From assembly GCA_021401465.1 (NCBI GenBank), contig JADDMT010000224.1, forward strand, positions 1-31,700: DNA of 31,700 nt, in the 5' to 3' direction. Under the pieces are notes generated by a model that was given only the letters and a program-made list of their open reading frames with translations, was not told the origin of the DNA and did not search any database. The position numbers were made by a program, and so were the translations under genes. How positions within the stretch are numbered: the first letter of the stretch is position 1; each line of letters opens with the position of its first letter. This document shows, one piece after another, positions 9,463 through 19,334 of this stretch. This DNA is from Teratosphaeria epicoccoides. Lineage: Eukaryota; Ascomycota; Dothideomycetes; Mycosphaerellales; Teratosphaeriaceae.

Positions 9463-9837
9463 ATGATTTTAGTTAATACTATACATCCTGTTATTGTCGC
9501 ACTATGCTCTTTTACTATTAACACTAGATCTGACGTACAACCTAAATTAAGCAGATTTGCTAATACTAAACACATATACAGCTTAAACGTAGCTCTTACG
9601 ACGCCTCTTGAATTTAAGCAAGCTGCTATATCTGACTTACGCCTTACCCCTGAAGACCTTAATCAGTATAGCTAGTAACAAATGCATAGCTACTACACAC
9701 TATCTACACATCCTGTATCGGCCCTTACATATGACTCTTCTACTCGCCCTCATCCTCTATTCCGTTCTACTAGCTTACCTTCACTACTACCGACTCTCCT
9801 AAAGCGCTACTATTTTGCCTCTCCTGTAGCTTCTTAA
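9463..9837 (+). pseudogene. Small unknown reading frame next to the left terminal repeat
   Basis: The frame is open from the left terminal repeat itself, with the first ATG at 9463, and continues to the TAA at 9835, broken only by adjacent TAG and TAA at about 9673-9678. It includes the stretch DVQPKLSRFANTKHIYSLN and ends with a Ser/Pro/Leu-rich tail. For this window so few stops is unusual. There is no recognisable domain. Its end overlaps the 3' end of the minus-strand gene that follows, which argues that only one of the two is real over the last 60 bases. Confidence 0.35.
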
Positions 9838-10104
9838 AGGTCGCATCATTAAAGACCTTGTCGCTATAGCCCTTAATCTGCTCTAACAAGGTCGAGTCCG
9901 TGAATGTAGTATGCTACTACAACTAACTATCCCTTAACTCAGAGTTACTAAGCGCATCCTCTACCTTCTCTATAACGTTCGACTAGTTGCTTATAAGATC
10001 ACACTAATCGAGCAGAGCGCATGCTATGCTACATTATAATTATTAGCTAATATATACTACGTAGCTACTAAACTACTACTAGTACCTCCTATTAATATTA
10101 AAGT

Positions 10105-10146
10105 GCTAGTAGTATGTTAGTAGCAAAACGCTAGTATACTACTAGC
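10105..10146. repeat. Pair of palindromic GCTAGTA...TACTAGC motifs
   Basis: Two copies lie close together: GCTAGTAGTATGTTAGTAGC (10105-10124) and GCTAGTATACTACTAGC (10130-10146). Both resemble the terminal repeats of the large element. They sit within the unknown minus-strand gene and may mark a nested small element or a transposase-binding array. Confidence 0.5.
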
Positions 10147-10277
10147 ATACTTACCTAGCATTTTTTGCCTCTTCCTCTAGCAAGGCTTAGCTCCTACTGT
10201 CGCCTTAGTCTTTGTCCTTTGCGGTCGAGCTTCATGTCCTATAGCTATCATCATTAACTACGCTGTAACGTAGAGTC

Positions 10278-10321
10278 AATAATCGCACTTACTATGTGCA
10301 ATAATCGCACTTACTATGTGC
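10278..10321. repeat. Exact 22-bp tandem duplication
   Basis: A 22-bp unit starting AATAATCGCACTTAC occurs twice without a mismatch, at 10278-10299 and 10300-10321. The unit is not a multiple of three, so it shifts the frame of the minus-strand gene it lies in. The lack of differences in such mutated DNA suggests it formed late. Confidence 0.85.
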
Positions 10322-12849
10322 CCGCTCTAGTAAGTCTTTGCGTTTCGCCTCTCGCTAGAGCTACGCTAGTATTTATCTGTTGTTAGCATGGTTTAGTCGA
10401 TACATGAGTCCCCTCGCCTATACTGCTTGTCTATACTAGTCACGATTAACCGCCTACTCCGTAGCTTAGGCCTCTCGCTACTTCTGCCTCGTTAGTAATA
10501 GCTAGCCCTCACGACGCGCTAAGGCTACTAACCTTTCATCTTGCGTGTAACTAGGTCGGGGCTTATCGACTATAGTAGCTTTTGCACTAGACAAGTACAT
10601 GTTAGCAATCATGGCCATGATGTTAGACGAGAAACTAACCTCGTTGTCACGACACTGTTATGTAGTATGTCTCGCGACAATGGCTCCTCTAGTCCCTGCA
10701 TTAGCTAGTCGTTACTATTACAATCGCTTGCCTTACTACTATAGTTACTAACATTTGCCCTTTTGCTGTTATAGCCCTTGCTCCCTCTATTAGTGTCTGC
10801 TTAAACATCCGCTACATGCTTGCAAACGCTTACTATTAATGACATTAAGGCCTAGCTTGATCCTCGTGTCAGGCTGACACTACGCTAACCTAATAATTAC
10901 GTACGACCTAGCAGAAGTTAGTATAGGCCCTCTTGACGATGTCTCCTACGTACTATTCTTGCGTAGCGCCTTTCGCCTCTGTAAGTCCTTGTATTCCCTC
11001 TCTAAGCCTGTTATGCCGCGATCCTTCTTGATAGCTAGCGCCGCCTACACTAGTAGTGCTGTCTTGCCTTCGTCCTCCCCCCTAATATACGTGCTATGAT
11101 AGTCGCCATGATGACCTCCTGTCTGTCGGCATCGAGCTCTTCCTAATACTTCTTCTTCCCCTCGAAGATATCATCGATATCGACACTACTAACTAGAACC
11201 TATCTCGTCTTACTAGCCTTTGTCTTGAACTCCGAAGGGCCATTTCTGATCTAGGCTAGTAGGTATGTAATAGTAGTATACACGCTGTTTAACATGAAAG
11301 CGTTTACCTCGCGTAACTCTAAAGGATTCTATGCTAGTTTCTAATTAAACTATAAGAACGCCTTCTTCATATAAAAGATCACGAGCAGGCTTAGAAACCT
11401 CCGGTCCTATGACATGTTAGCGCTTTCGACGACATCTAAGCCTTCTCTCCTTACCTCTTCTTCGTTCTTACATTCGAATCTGCTTTCTATTAACATGTCC
11501 GCAGCCTAGTCCTTTAAACCCTGCTTATCGTCTACCTTGCTAGACTATGCGAGTATAGCTTCTCTGACCCTATTCGTGCAGTTGTTACGACACTAACGTA
11601 ACCTCTACCTTATCTACGCCCCTAACATTAGCACCTCCTTATAGGACCTACGTAGGTACTTATAGTATCTAAATCTACATCGTCTAGCCTCGAGCTAACT
11701 CGACCTTTCATCCCTAGCATATTACGCGCTACGAGCTACTAGTCTATTGCAATATGCTTACAACTCGGCTAGTAAGTAGGAGCTATAGGGTATAGTATAG
11801 AAATGCACCTCCGCTCTCGTGAAGCATCTATCTACAAGAGTTCTTAGACTTTAACAAGCAAAGGCTCGATTAACTTGTCTTTATGCATAGGAGGGCTACT
11901 ACGTATATCTTCGCTGCTAGAGTAGTCGTATCCTTAGTTAGAGTTTGTAGTCTAGCTACTGTTATAGCCTCGACGGCTACTCGACTAGCTCCTAGACTAA
12001 CTTTGACTACTACTATTACCCTAGTAGCTACGAGACTTGCTGTTACGGTAGTTTTAACTGCTGCCGTCGCTCCTATGATTAGTAGGTCGGCTATTATAAT
12101 AGCCTCGACAGATGCTTAGCTACTATGTCTTTACCCTGTCACTCTTAGGTTTGCTACTATCTCGTCATACGTCGCGAGATAATACCCGAAGCCTCTTGTA
12201 CGGCCGATTCCGCCTTAGTAGTAAGGATAACCGCTTATGCGTCTAGTCTCTTCGTGACTAGTACATCGTCGTCTGTATGCATGTTAGCATAGCCGCTATA
12301 TGCGGGTAGCTTCTTACATTAGTCGCCTTTGTATAGGCTTTAGGCACTATAAAATCCTCATGCTCCTAGTTAGCTATCTCCTCGTTACTGTCATCTACAC
12401 TATCGCCATCGTTGCTTAGCAGGTCTTCTAAATCATTCGCTAGATCGTAATTCAAACTGCTGCCAGATAACACGGAACGTAACCTCCGTTATCTGTCTTT
12501 CTTTAAAGGCATGATTAAAGAAGGACGCGACTTAAAGGATTAGCAGAGAACAGAGCGTAGTATATCCTTCTTAGTTATGTAGGTCTAGTAGCAGGTTAGT
12601 AAAGGATAATATCTATAGCATGTAAATATGCACATACTACGAGTTACTGTCTAATGTAGCTACGTAGTATCTATTAATGTAGAAGAAAGAGCGGACGCGA
12701 TGTTTATAGTATCTTGTAACGCGTAAGTGTTATCTAAGTTCGGCTACCCCTGAAATTACGCTTCCCTATTAGCCGGCGATACTTTTAGCTTGCTAGCAGT
12801 ATGCTATTAAAATACCGCTAGTAGAACTAGCCTCAGTTAGCATTAATTC

Positions 12850-13633
12850 TTCATTAATAGCTAGTATAGGTACCACGAAACATCCGCGCTATATAGCACG
12901 TCCGCCTGTATAATACAGCCTAATAGAGGTAGTTGCTCTGTAGTAGATCCTGCGTATATAGTAGTAAGATTCGTTCTACATGCGAGAGAATATCCTGTAC
13001 GTATTATTCTAAAGGCCTTTAAGCCGCGTTTAAACTATAACAGCTATACTACTTTTATGTTAACCCTAGGTAATTGTTAACTTCTAGACTGTCCGCTACT
13101 AATAGTTTGACGATATCTTGTATAGTAGATGCTAAAAACTAACCTCCCCTGCTCGTGTCTATAACGCCTCTACTATCGCTAGGAATTTGAGTTGTAATTC
13201 CCTGCTACTACTAAAGAAGGCGCTCGTTTCCTAGAACATACGCTCCTTCGCTACTATTAACCGCGCAATTTAGCCAAGTAGGCTAAGCTGCTCTATCCGT
13301 TCTTCTAACGTAGCGTACAGGCGTAGGTAATTGTTATGTTAAAGTATAAGGCCTACTTCGATCATGCCTATACTCTGCTACTATAGTACCTTAGGTTTGT
13401 AACTTATGCCGCGCTAGGTCTTAGAGGTTCTTGTCGAGGAAACACATACACTTATCGTTTAGGCTGTACCTGTATTATGTCTGTTTGATTACAGATGTCA
13501 GGATTACTCGAAACACGCGTTGTTTATACTCGTTAGTCTCTTAGCTAACTTCAGATAAAAGATGTAGCGGACTCTTCCGCGCTTTTCGCACCTTATCGCT
13601 ATAGCCGTAGCCGTCGTATATGCGACGCCGCAT
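12850..13633 (-). pseudogene. Unknown basic, helical protein
   Basis: The minus strand opens at ATG 13633 (MRRRIYDGYGYSDKVRKARK). A clear coding stretch follows near 13200-13400 (NNYLRLYATLEERIEQLSLL, IARLIVAKERMF), mostly helical and rich in Leu, Arg and Gln, and then another near 12900-13100 in a second frame (QYVQDILSHVERILLLYTQ, with stops read as Gln). TAG/TAA stops sit at Gln/Trp positions. It is divergent from the helicase fragment to its right. No domain was recognised. Confidence 0.45.
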
Positions 13634-13799
13634 TGTCTATCTTCTAGTCCGCTACGACACTATCTATAGCAGGCATAATCTAGACGCTAGGGTCCTAATG
13701 ATTATAGCACTTAAGACACGCATATAGGAACAGGATACTTAAGCCTATACGTACAAGGCAACTGTTTCCTTGCCTAACATGTACTAACTTTGACTAGTA

Positions 13800-14270
13800 T
13801 ATCTAGTAGGTAGTAGAGAATAGTCACATCCTAGGCAGATTTAACAAGATAGCTAGGTTTATCAGGCTAGATTGCGGGTCGAAAGATAAGGCCATGATTG
13901 TAGAGGACTTCGTGACTACTAATCCTATCGTTAAAGGCTACTAAGACGACCCTTAGTTGCTTATATTGACTATGAACAAAATTGAGAGTAGCGTAACTCT
14001 TGCACCTGCTAACGCTATCATGATACTAGATGACAACTTCAAACAGTAGTCGACTAGGCAAGCCTATAGCAGGGTTAGTCATACTAGATTAATGTAGTTA
14101 GCGTAATTAACAGAGGCAATAAGATTTTACTAGGTTACGCTATAGAGCTAATTCAGAGAATAGACTATAAACTATTAGCAGACTAGTGACGACTTCATTA
14201 ATATCATGCGTAATGATCAGGGCGAGTAGAGAGGCATAGGATCGTGCGGGCTACGCAGGCTAGCGTAAGA
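13800..14270 (+). pseudogene. SNF2-type helicase, C-terminal lobe fragment
   Basis: The plus strand reads ARFIRLDCGSKDKAMIVEDF near 13850-13910, then SSVTLAPANAIMILDDNFKQ near 13990-14045, and STRQAYSRVSHT. This follows the order of the second RecA lobe of SNF2/Swi2 ATPases: a substrate loop resembling RLDGST, motif V (G/S-x-TLAPAN), the DP-F-like element, and motif VI (QAxxRxxRxGQ), here SRVSHT in place of the Arg-Ile-Gly-Gln ending. I find no N-terminal lobe with a Walker A or DEAH box upstream, where the minus strand is coding instead, so this looks truncated. Helicases of this kind are sometimes carried by large fungal DNA transposons; as a host gene it would be out of place here. Confidence 0.6.
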
Positions 14271-14437
14271 TGACAGATTAATTAGAGTTTGACTACAATC
14301 TTGTAATAGAGTAATGCTAGTAGTTATGCGCGAGCGGTATCGTTTTAGATAGCGACTACACAAGCGCCTCATCTGATAGAGTATATGTATAATACTAATC
14401 ATCTCGTCTGTTTATATGTACTTAACGACTACTAAAT

Positions 14438-14559
14438 GCTAGTAGTATACTAGTAGTACGTCTACTGCTACTACGTTAAGGTCTAACCTATAGATTGCTA
14501 CTACACGTTTTAAACCCTTATAATTAACAGACAACAACTACTAGTAGTATACTAGCAGC
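14438..14559. repeat. Two palindromic GCTAGTAGTATACTAG motifs about 100 bp apart
   Basis: Copies at 14438-14456 and 14538-14559 bracket about 80 bp of AT-rich sequence with no coding signal. A third copy lies at 14739-14757. The spacing could reflect a small non-autonomous element bounded by the motif. Confidence 0.45.
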
Positions 14560-14616
14560 ACTCCTACTATGTCTACGCTATACATCTAAGCCGCTAGTAA
14601 TAGAGGGTATAACTCT

Positions 14617-14826
14617 ATGCATATGAATACTATACACTTTGGATTTATATATGAAACTACTCAAAATTCGGGATTCCTAGCCAAAATAGCGCTCGTACTA
14701 CCTGCGATCGACAGAATAAGTTGGCTAATAATAACTGCTGCTAGTATACTCCTAGCACATCCATTTTCGTCTACTCTAGGCCCTCCTTTACTACTACACT
14801 CTAATAACACTCGATTCTTCTATTAA
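14617..14826 (+). CDS. Short stop-free frame of 69 residues, less mutated than its surroundings
   Basis: This is an open frame from ATG 14617 to the TAA at 14824, with a hydrophobic middle (DRISWLIITAASILLAHPF) that could be a membrane segment. Unlike neighbouring DNA it keeps several TGG and CCA trinucleotides (TTTGGATT, GTTGGCTA, AGCCAAAA, ATCCATTT) and has no TAG/TAA scars. It may be a chance frame in a younger insert; there is no homology I recognise and no clear promoter. Confidence 0.2.
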   Translation: MHMNTIHFGFIYETTQNSGFLAKIALVLPAIDRISWLIITAASILLAHPFSSTLGPPLLLHSNNTRFFY

Positions 14827-15113
14827 CCTAAACACTAACCCTAACTACGCATAGCTAGCTAACAGGATGAACCGTTAGAGCGGCAATTAGCTACCTGCGC
14901 GGCACGCGTACCTTTCTAGAGGTCGGGTGTTTATAGTAATTAACGCGTCTATAAGCGCCGTAGCCTTTATAACATACTATGTCGACAATAGCTTCATAGC
15001 GCATACAATACTACACAGGCTATAGCAAGGCATTAAAAGGTCATAGTAGTTATGCCTAGCATGTTCCTACCTACATAGTAGCAAAGTTTTAGCACTTCAT
15101 TAATTAGAGCACT
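14827..15113. other. Leader region before the Plavaka transposase
   Basis: No coding signal is evident. It lies directly upstream of the transposase ATG at 15114 and is a plausible promoter or 5' untranslated region, but I see no convincing TATA box. Confidence 0.3.
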
Positions 15114-18100
15114 ATGGATCTTAGACCTGACGAGAAATACGCGTCAGATTTGAACATCTGTTTAGACTTGAACGACAGAGTCGAAACTTAATTAGCAGAC
15201 AATGTCCTCGCCTACAAGGATAGGACATTAGTTAACGACGCTACGGGAGTAGATAGGCAGTATGTTGCAAACGAGGAACTAGTCATAGTCGTCGAGCCTG
15301 TGTTTAATGAGGCTTACATGCAAGAGAAGGGGGAGGCAGCGACAGCTAGGGCAATCGACAATAACAGTAGTAACATTGACGCGCTTAGTCTCTACGACAA
15401 CCTAGCAGCATTTACAAGAGACGCTACATCTCTAGATAGACGATATAGAGACACGAATAGCAGCTAAGCGGGTAGGCTACATAGCGTCACGAGCGAGCAT
15501 AGCTTGGCTTTAATCTATATGCGCGCTAGTAGGCTGTTATCTGCTAGGTACGAGTAACCGTACAAGCGGACACCTTTTAGTGTAGGTAGTCTCATAGCAG
15601 GCAGGCTAATCAAAGTGTATGTTAAGGCGTAATCCTACCGAGTTAGTAATAACCTTGACTAGGTCTAACGAACAGACAGATAAGGAACTTAACGAATAGG
15701 GCTATGCCTTCTTCTAAAGTAATGTAGATATAGTATTCGCATACTAGCTCTTACACGAAGGCATTTCGAGCAACGCCATCGATCGGTTATTTAAGAATCC
15801 CTAGCTACAGAAGATCTATAAACTGCTTAGCTTTCGGTTAGGCGTAGAGCTTAAGGACAAGATCTAAGAAGTAAGTGCCTACTAACTACTATTCATTACA
15901 AAGTAGAGTATTACGAACATCGAATTAGAATCTCCATAGTCGACCTCTAGTGTTAAGACAGTGCCTCTAAGGCACTAGAAAGTCGAAGATGTTATGCGCT
16001 TTCTTCTAGGGCACAAGGGTTTCAGGAATGATCTCGTGTACGCGCCTTATCGCCTCGAGACTCTAGATGACCCGCCTAGGTAGATCTATTAGGACATGGC
16101 CTCTATAGACTAGTAGCAGGACAAACAGAAAGAGCTTAGAATAGACGGAGCGACAATCATGCTACTAATTCTTGCTAGTAACAAGACACAGGTTACTAAT
16201 CATCAAGGTAACCTGATTACATGGCTAGTATACTTAACAATTAGCAACCTGCCTAGATCGGTTCGTAACTCTAACTATTAACTAGGCAGCGTGCTCCTAG
16301 CGATGCTACTAGTAGTTAAAGGCGGAAAAGGAAGCATTAGGGACAAGCTATACTATCGCTACATGAAGACAATGTTCGACCTTATTACTAAGCTCGCCGC
16401 AGGCAAGGGCCTTGACGTCTTGTATGCGGATAGCGAGACATAGCGATGTTTCCTAAATATCGCAGTATACGCGAGCGACTACTAAGAACAGGTAATAATC
16501 ACAGGCGTGAAGAACAACTGCTACTACATAATATATATAATCGATCTAGAAAAACGCGAAGACCTCGAAGTAGTTACGCTATAGTAGATACATAAGGACA
16601 CGTAAATACAAATCATGCTCTAGCGAGCAGCGAAGAAGGACTAGGGCAGCTACGTGTACGACCTACTAAACTTCGCATTTAGGCACCCTAGCCTAAATAT
16701 CTACAAGACGCTAATAGTAGACATACTCTACTAACTCTTTAAGGGCATATTAATGTATGTCATAGATTAGACACGAGATTTGCTTAAGAGTCGACTACCT
16801 CTGTCTTTAAAGCAAGCTAGAGTAGTACTCCTATAAGCCGAGAGTTAGCATAAAGTAGCAAGAAAGAGTAACAAAGGCAAGACTATTGTAGATTATTAAC
16901 TAGATGTCATTATCGACCGTCGTTTCACAGTAGTACCTGCATTTAGGAACCTCCGGGTGTTTAGCTAGATATCTATAGTAAGCTAATAGACAGGCTAGGA
17001 ACAGAAGAGTATGCTACGACAGTTGCTCCTAGTCTTCATGCTACTATTAGAAGAGGCTAAGGCACATAGCGCTATCTAGTTCTTGCGGGTAATAGTAGAC
17101 TTCTCTTAGTTAGCGTAATATCCTTTACATGATAGCAAAACGCTCCGGTTCATAGTCCTCGCCCTGTTCTGATGCAACTAGTATAAAGAAGAGTTTAGGG
17201 AGTACTATATAAGCAAAGGAGAGCTAAGAAAGAAGAAAGCGTAGACAGAGTAAGCAGAGGAGCCTAAGATAGTAGACAATGTGCGTAAACTACAAGGGCA
17301 CTTTAATTTTCCTAAGTTTTATGCCCTTATATACTACATAGACATGATATAGCTCTTTAGTAACGCGCTAGACCTCGATACTAGCTACTTCGAACACAAG
17401 CATGTCGAATATGTTAAGAAGCTATTCAAATTAACTAACAAGAAGAACAGATAGGAGGACTAAATTATAGAGCACTTCTAGCAAAAGATTACTATGCTTA
17501 CATTCTTTAATACTAGCCTAACGTTCTAGTAGTAGACTAAGGCTAAACGTCAAGAGGCTTAGGAGCGCGAAGTGCCTTAACTAACAGAGTAGAAGGATGT
17601 CGAAGCCTTCCTTAGCTAGCAAAGGCTAAGATCTAGCTAATTGTTACTAGGTAGAGACATATAGAGGACAGTTAGTAATGTAGTAGCACACATAGGGCTA
17701 GAGGTAGGGCCTTACTTCTGTCATGCTACTACAGTGTTTGTTAGAGAGTACTAGGCGTCGTCTAATATAACATCGACGTCGAATACAATGTGTCTTAATC
17801 CTAATAGGATCGAGGGAAGACCGGATTAGGTCGACAATTTAGAGGTATCTTTCTATGCTAGTATATAGTAATAGAAGATGCATCATAAGGATCCTAACAA
17901 TCTATCTGCAACTAAGCTAGACGTCGTTAGATGTACACTAAACTAGCAAGGAATCTAGGACAATTGCCGTAACGACTAGCTCTAGGTCTAGGAGTACGAA
18001 GTACTACTAGTTACGGACGAGACTACTAGCGTTAATAGACAAATCGACCTAGTAGTTACCTTTAAGGGCTAGCTGCCTGCTCGCCTGTTATATGTCGTAA

Positions 18101-18615
18101 CCTTCTAAGACAAGAAACTGCGCGTCATAGTAGATAGCCATAACTACATAATACTAGCACATAATAAATGTCCGACCTATACAGGTATATTCGTAGACCT
18201 GTTCTAGCTAAAGGATCTAGCTAGAAGAGCAGACGATGTTCATGGCATGATAGTAATCACAGCGATGCGTTCTAGCCTATAGGAAGGTACTCTGCAAGGT
18301 CGCCGCATCTACGGGCTTACTAGCGTCTACTATAGCATCTATGTTATGCTAACAGACGAATATGACACCTCTAGCTAATGTGACATGTACATTAACAACA
18401 CTGCTAACTTTAAGACCTATAACTTCATATACAATGCGGACTAGGAGGAACAAGAGTCTAGGGTAGCAACTAAACACAAGCTACATCGCCTGAATATAGC
18501 TAAGGAGCGCGATATTGCGGCTACTAGCAAGGAAGGGCCGCCATTGTTTAAGCGTAGCATTGCTAGTAGCTCTACTTAGGAGTAATCGAGGAGAAACAAA
18601 CGTAAACGATTATGA
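15114..18615 (+). pseudogene. Plavaka-type transposase (CMC/EnSpm-like superfamily)
   Basis: The family comprises fungal DDE transposases related to CACTA elements. From ATG 15114 an N-terminal part of about 190 codons precedes a well-preserved core in one frame from about 15690 (YAFF-SNVDIVFAY-LLHEG, dashes being stops). Family landmarks follow in order: AIDRLFKNP; RFLLGHKGFRNDLVYAPYR near 15995-16050; LILASNKTQVTNHQGN near 16165-16215, with Asn where the family has Asp (ASDKT); VYLTISNLPRSVRN; the YADSETQRCF and YASDY-EQVIITGVKNN region near 16420-16530; and VDILY-LFKGILMYVIDW-like sequence near 16715-16780, matching DILHQL-KG with His changed to Tyr. The tail ends in a basic stretch (RRNKRKR). 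The TAG/TAA stops and lost residues show it is inactive. It is the only transposase seen in the 14.5-kb block. Confidence 0.8.
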
Positions 18616-18876
18616 CATACGTAACAAATGCTATACTAGTAAGCTTGATAAAGGTAGCACGCCGCAAGCCCTAGCGTAAGCAATACTTCTGCAACTAGCG
18701 CTACTAGTTCGACTAACTAGAAGAATAAGAGCGAGGGTCAGGATGCTAGATGTACACAAGAAGTAGTCGAGGGTACTAGAAGCATACTACTAGCAGGTTA
18801 AATGCTAGCCCTAGACCTACAGATGTTGTGATAAAACCCCTAGCGGTAAATCACAAGAGACGCCTTAAAGTGCTAC
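18616..18876. other. Plavaka 3' flank without a gene
   Basis: This is sequence downstream of the transposase with no recognisable motif apart from a Ser/Thr-rich possible continuation in another frame. It leads into the 94-bp tandem repeats. Confidence 0.3.
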
Positions 18877-19120
18877 GGGTATACTACTAGCACTTTTGAT
18901 CGCGGCTAGGTAAAGTGTGCTATTACCCTATCTTACCCTAATACTAGTAGCAGATAGAAGGAGATACTACGGGTATACTGCTAGCACCTTTAGTCGCAGC
19001 TAGGTCGAGTGTACTATTACCCTATCTCGCGGATCTAGTGATAGCAGGTAGAGTGAAGTACTATGGGTATACTGCTAGCACTTTCGAACGCGGCCGGGGT
19101 AGATAGTTTATGCGGTCTAT
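18877..19120. repeat. 94-bp imperfect tandem repeats, about 2.5 copies
   Basis: The marker GGGTATACT(A/G)CTAGCAC starts at 18877, 18971 and 19065, exactly 94 bases apart. It is followed by CG(C)GGCTAGG-like sequence and, in the first two copies, by CTATTACCCTATCT. Each unit contains half of the palindromic motif found at the ends of the large element. Most differences are transitions. Tandem subterminal or regulatory repeats are usual in CACTA-like elements; here they lie just after the transposase gene. Confidence 0.85.
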
Positions 19121-19157
19121 CGCTAGCTCTAGCCTCAACTAATAGAGCGCATAGCAT

Positions 19158-19334
19158 CGATGAATCTCATGAAGACTAGGAGGACGAGTTACTATCTAAG
19201 AAGGCTAAGTACAACTCTAGTCAGCCGCTTAGCACCCTATTAGATCGTAGCAAAATGTGCTAAACAGCTAACCGGAGTTGCCCTTAGCCTTCTTAAATAG
19301 TAACTCGTCCTCCTAGTCTTCGTCAGATTCATCG
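19158..19334. repeat. Inverted repeat with 52-bp arms and a 73-bp loop
   Basis: Arms 19158-19209 and 19283-19334 are reverse complements with only a few mismatches, including one C/T difference within the inner 39 bp. Each arm read outward-in gives the same acidic peptide (DES-ED-EDELL-KKAK). A transcript could fold into a long hairpin. The right arm is the end of the minus-strand gene that follows, so the left arm looks like an inverted partial copy of that gene's end. Confidence 0.85.

Larger units (their letters stand above)
9770..12512 (-). pseudogene. Unknown protein, acidic N-terminus, Ser-rich middle, coiled-coil-like C-terminus
   Basis: The minus-strand frame opens at ATG 12512 (MPLKKDR) and soon becomes acidic (NDLEDLLSNDGDSVDDSNEE near residues 30-50). 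A Ser/Arg/Asn/Tyr-rich low-complexity part lies at about 11900-12120. A helical segment follows at about 11150-11500 (NEEEVRREGLDVVESANMS, LELREVNAFMLNS). Then come KKDRGITGLEREYKDLQRRK near 10950-11010 and a Gln/Arg-rich segment with KCDYC near 10290. The frame changes at least twice, so introns or indels are present. It ends at a TAG near 9770. I do not recognise the family. It is one of the cargo genes of the 14.5-kb element. Confidence 0.5.

Noticed and set aside
11883..12119. Plus-strand 78-codon Ala/Val/Thr-rich frame
   Set aside because: Opposite the Ser-rich low-complexity part of the minus-strand gene; its composition is the antisense of Ser/Arg/Asn codons.
14217..14402. Minus-strand 61-codon frame
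   Set aside because: It overlaps the end of the helicase fragment and has no motif or promoter; most likely chance.
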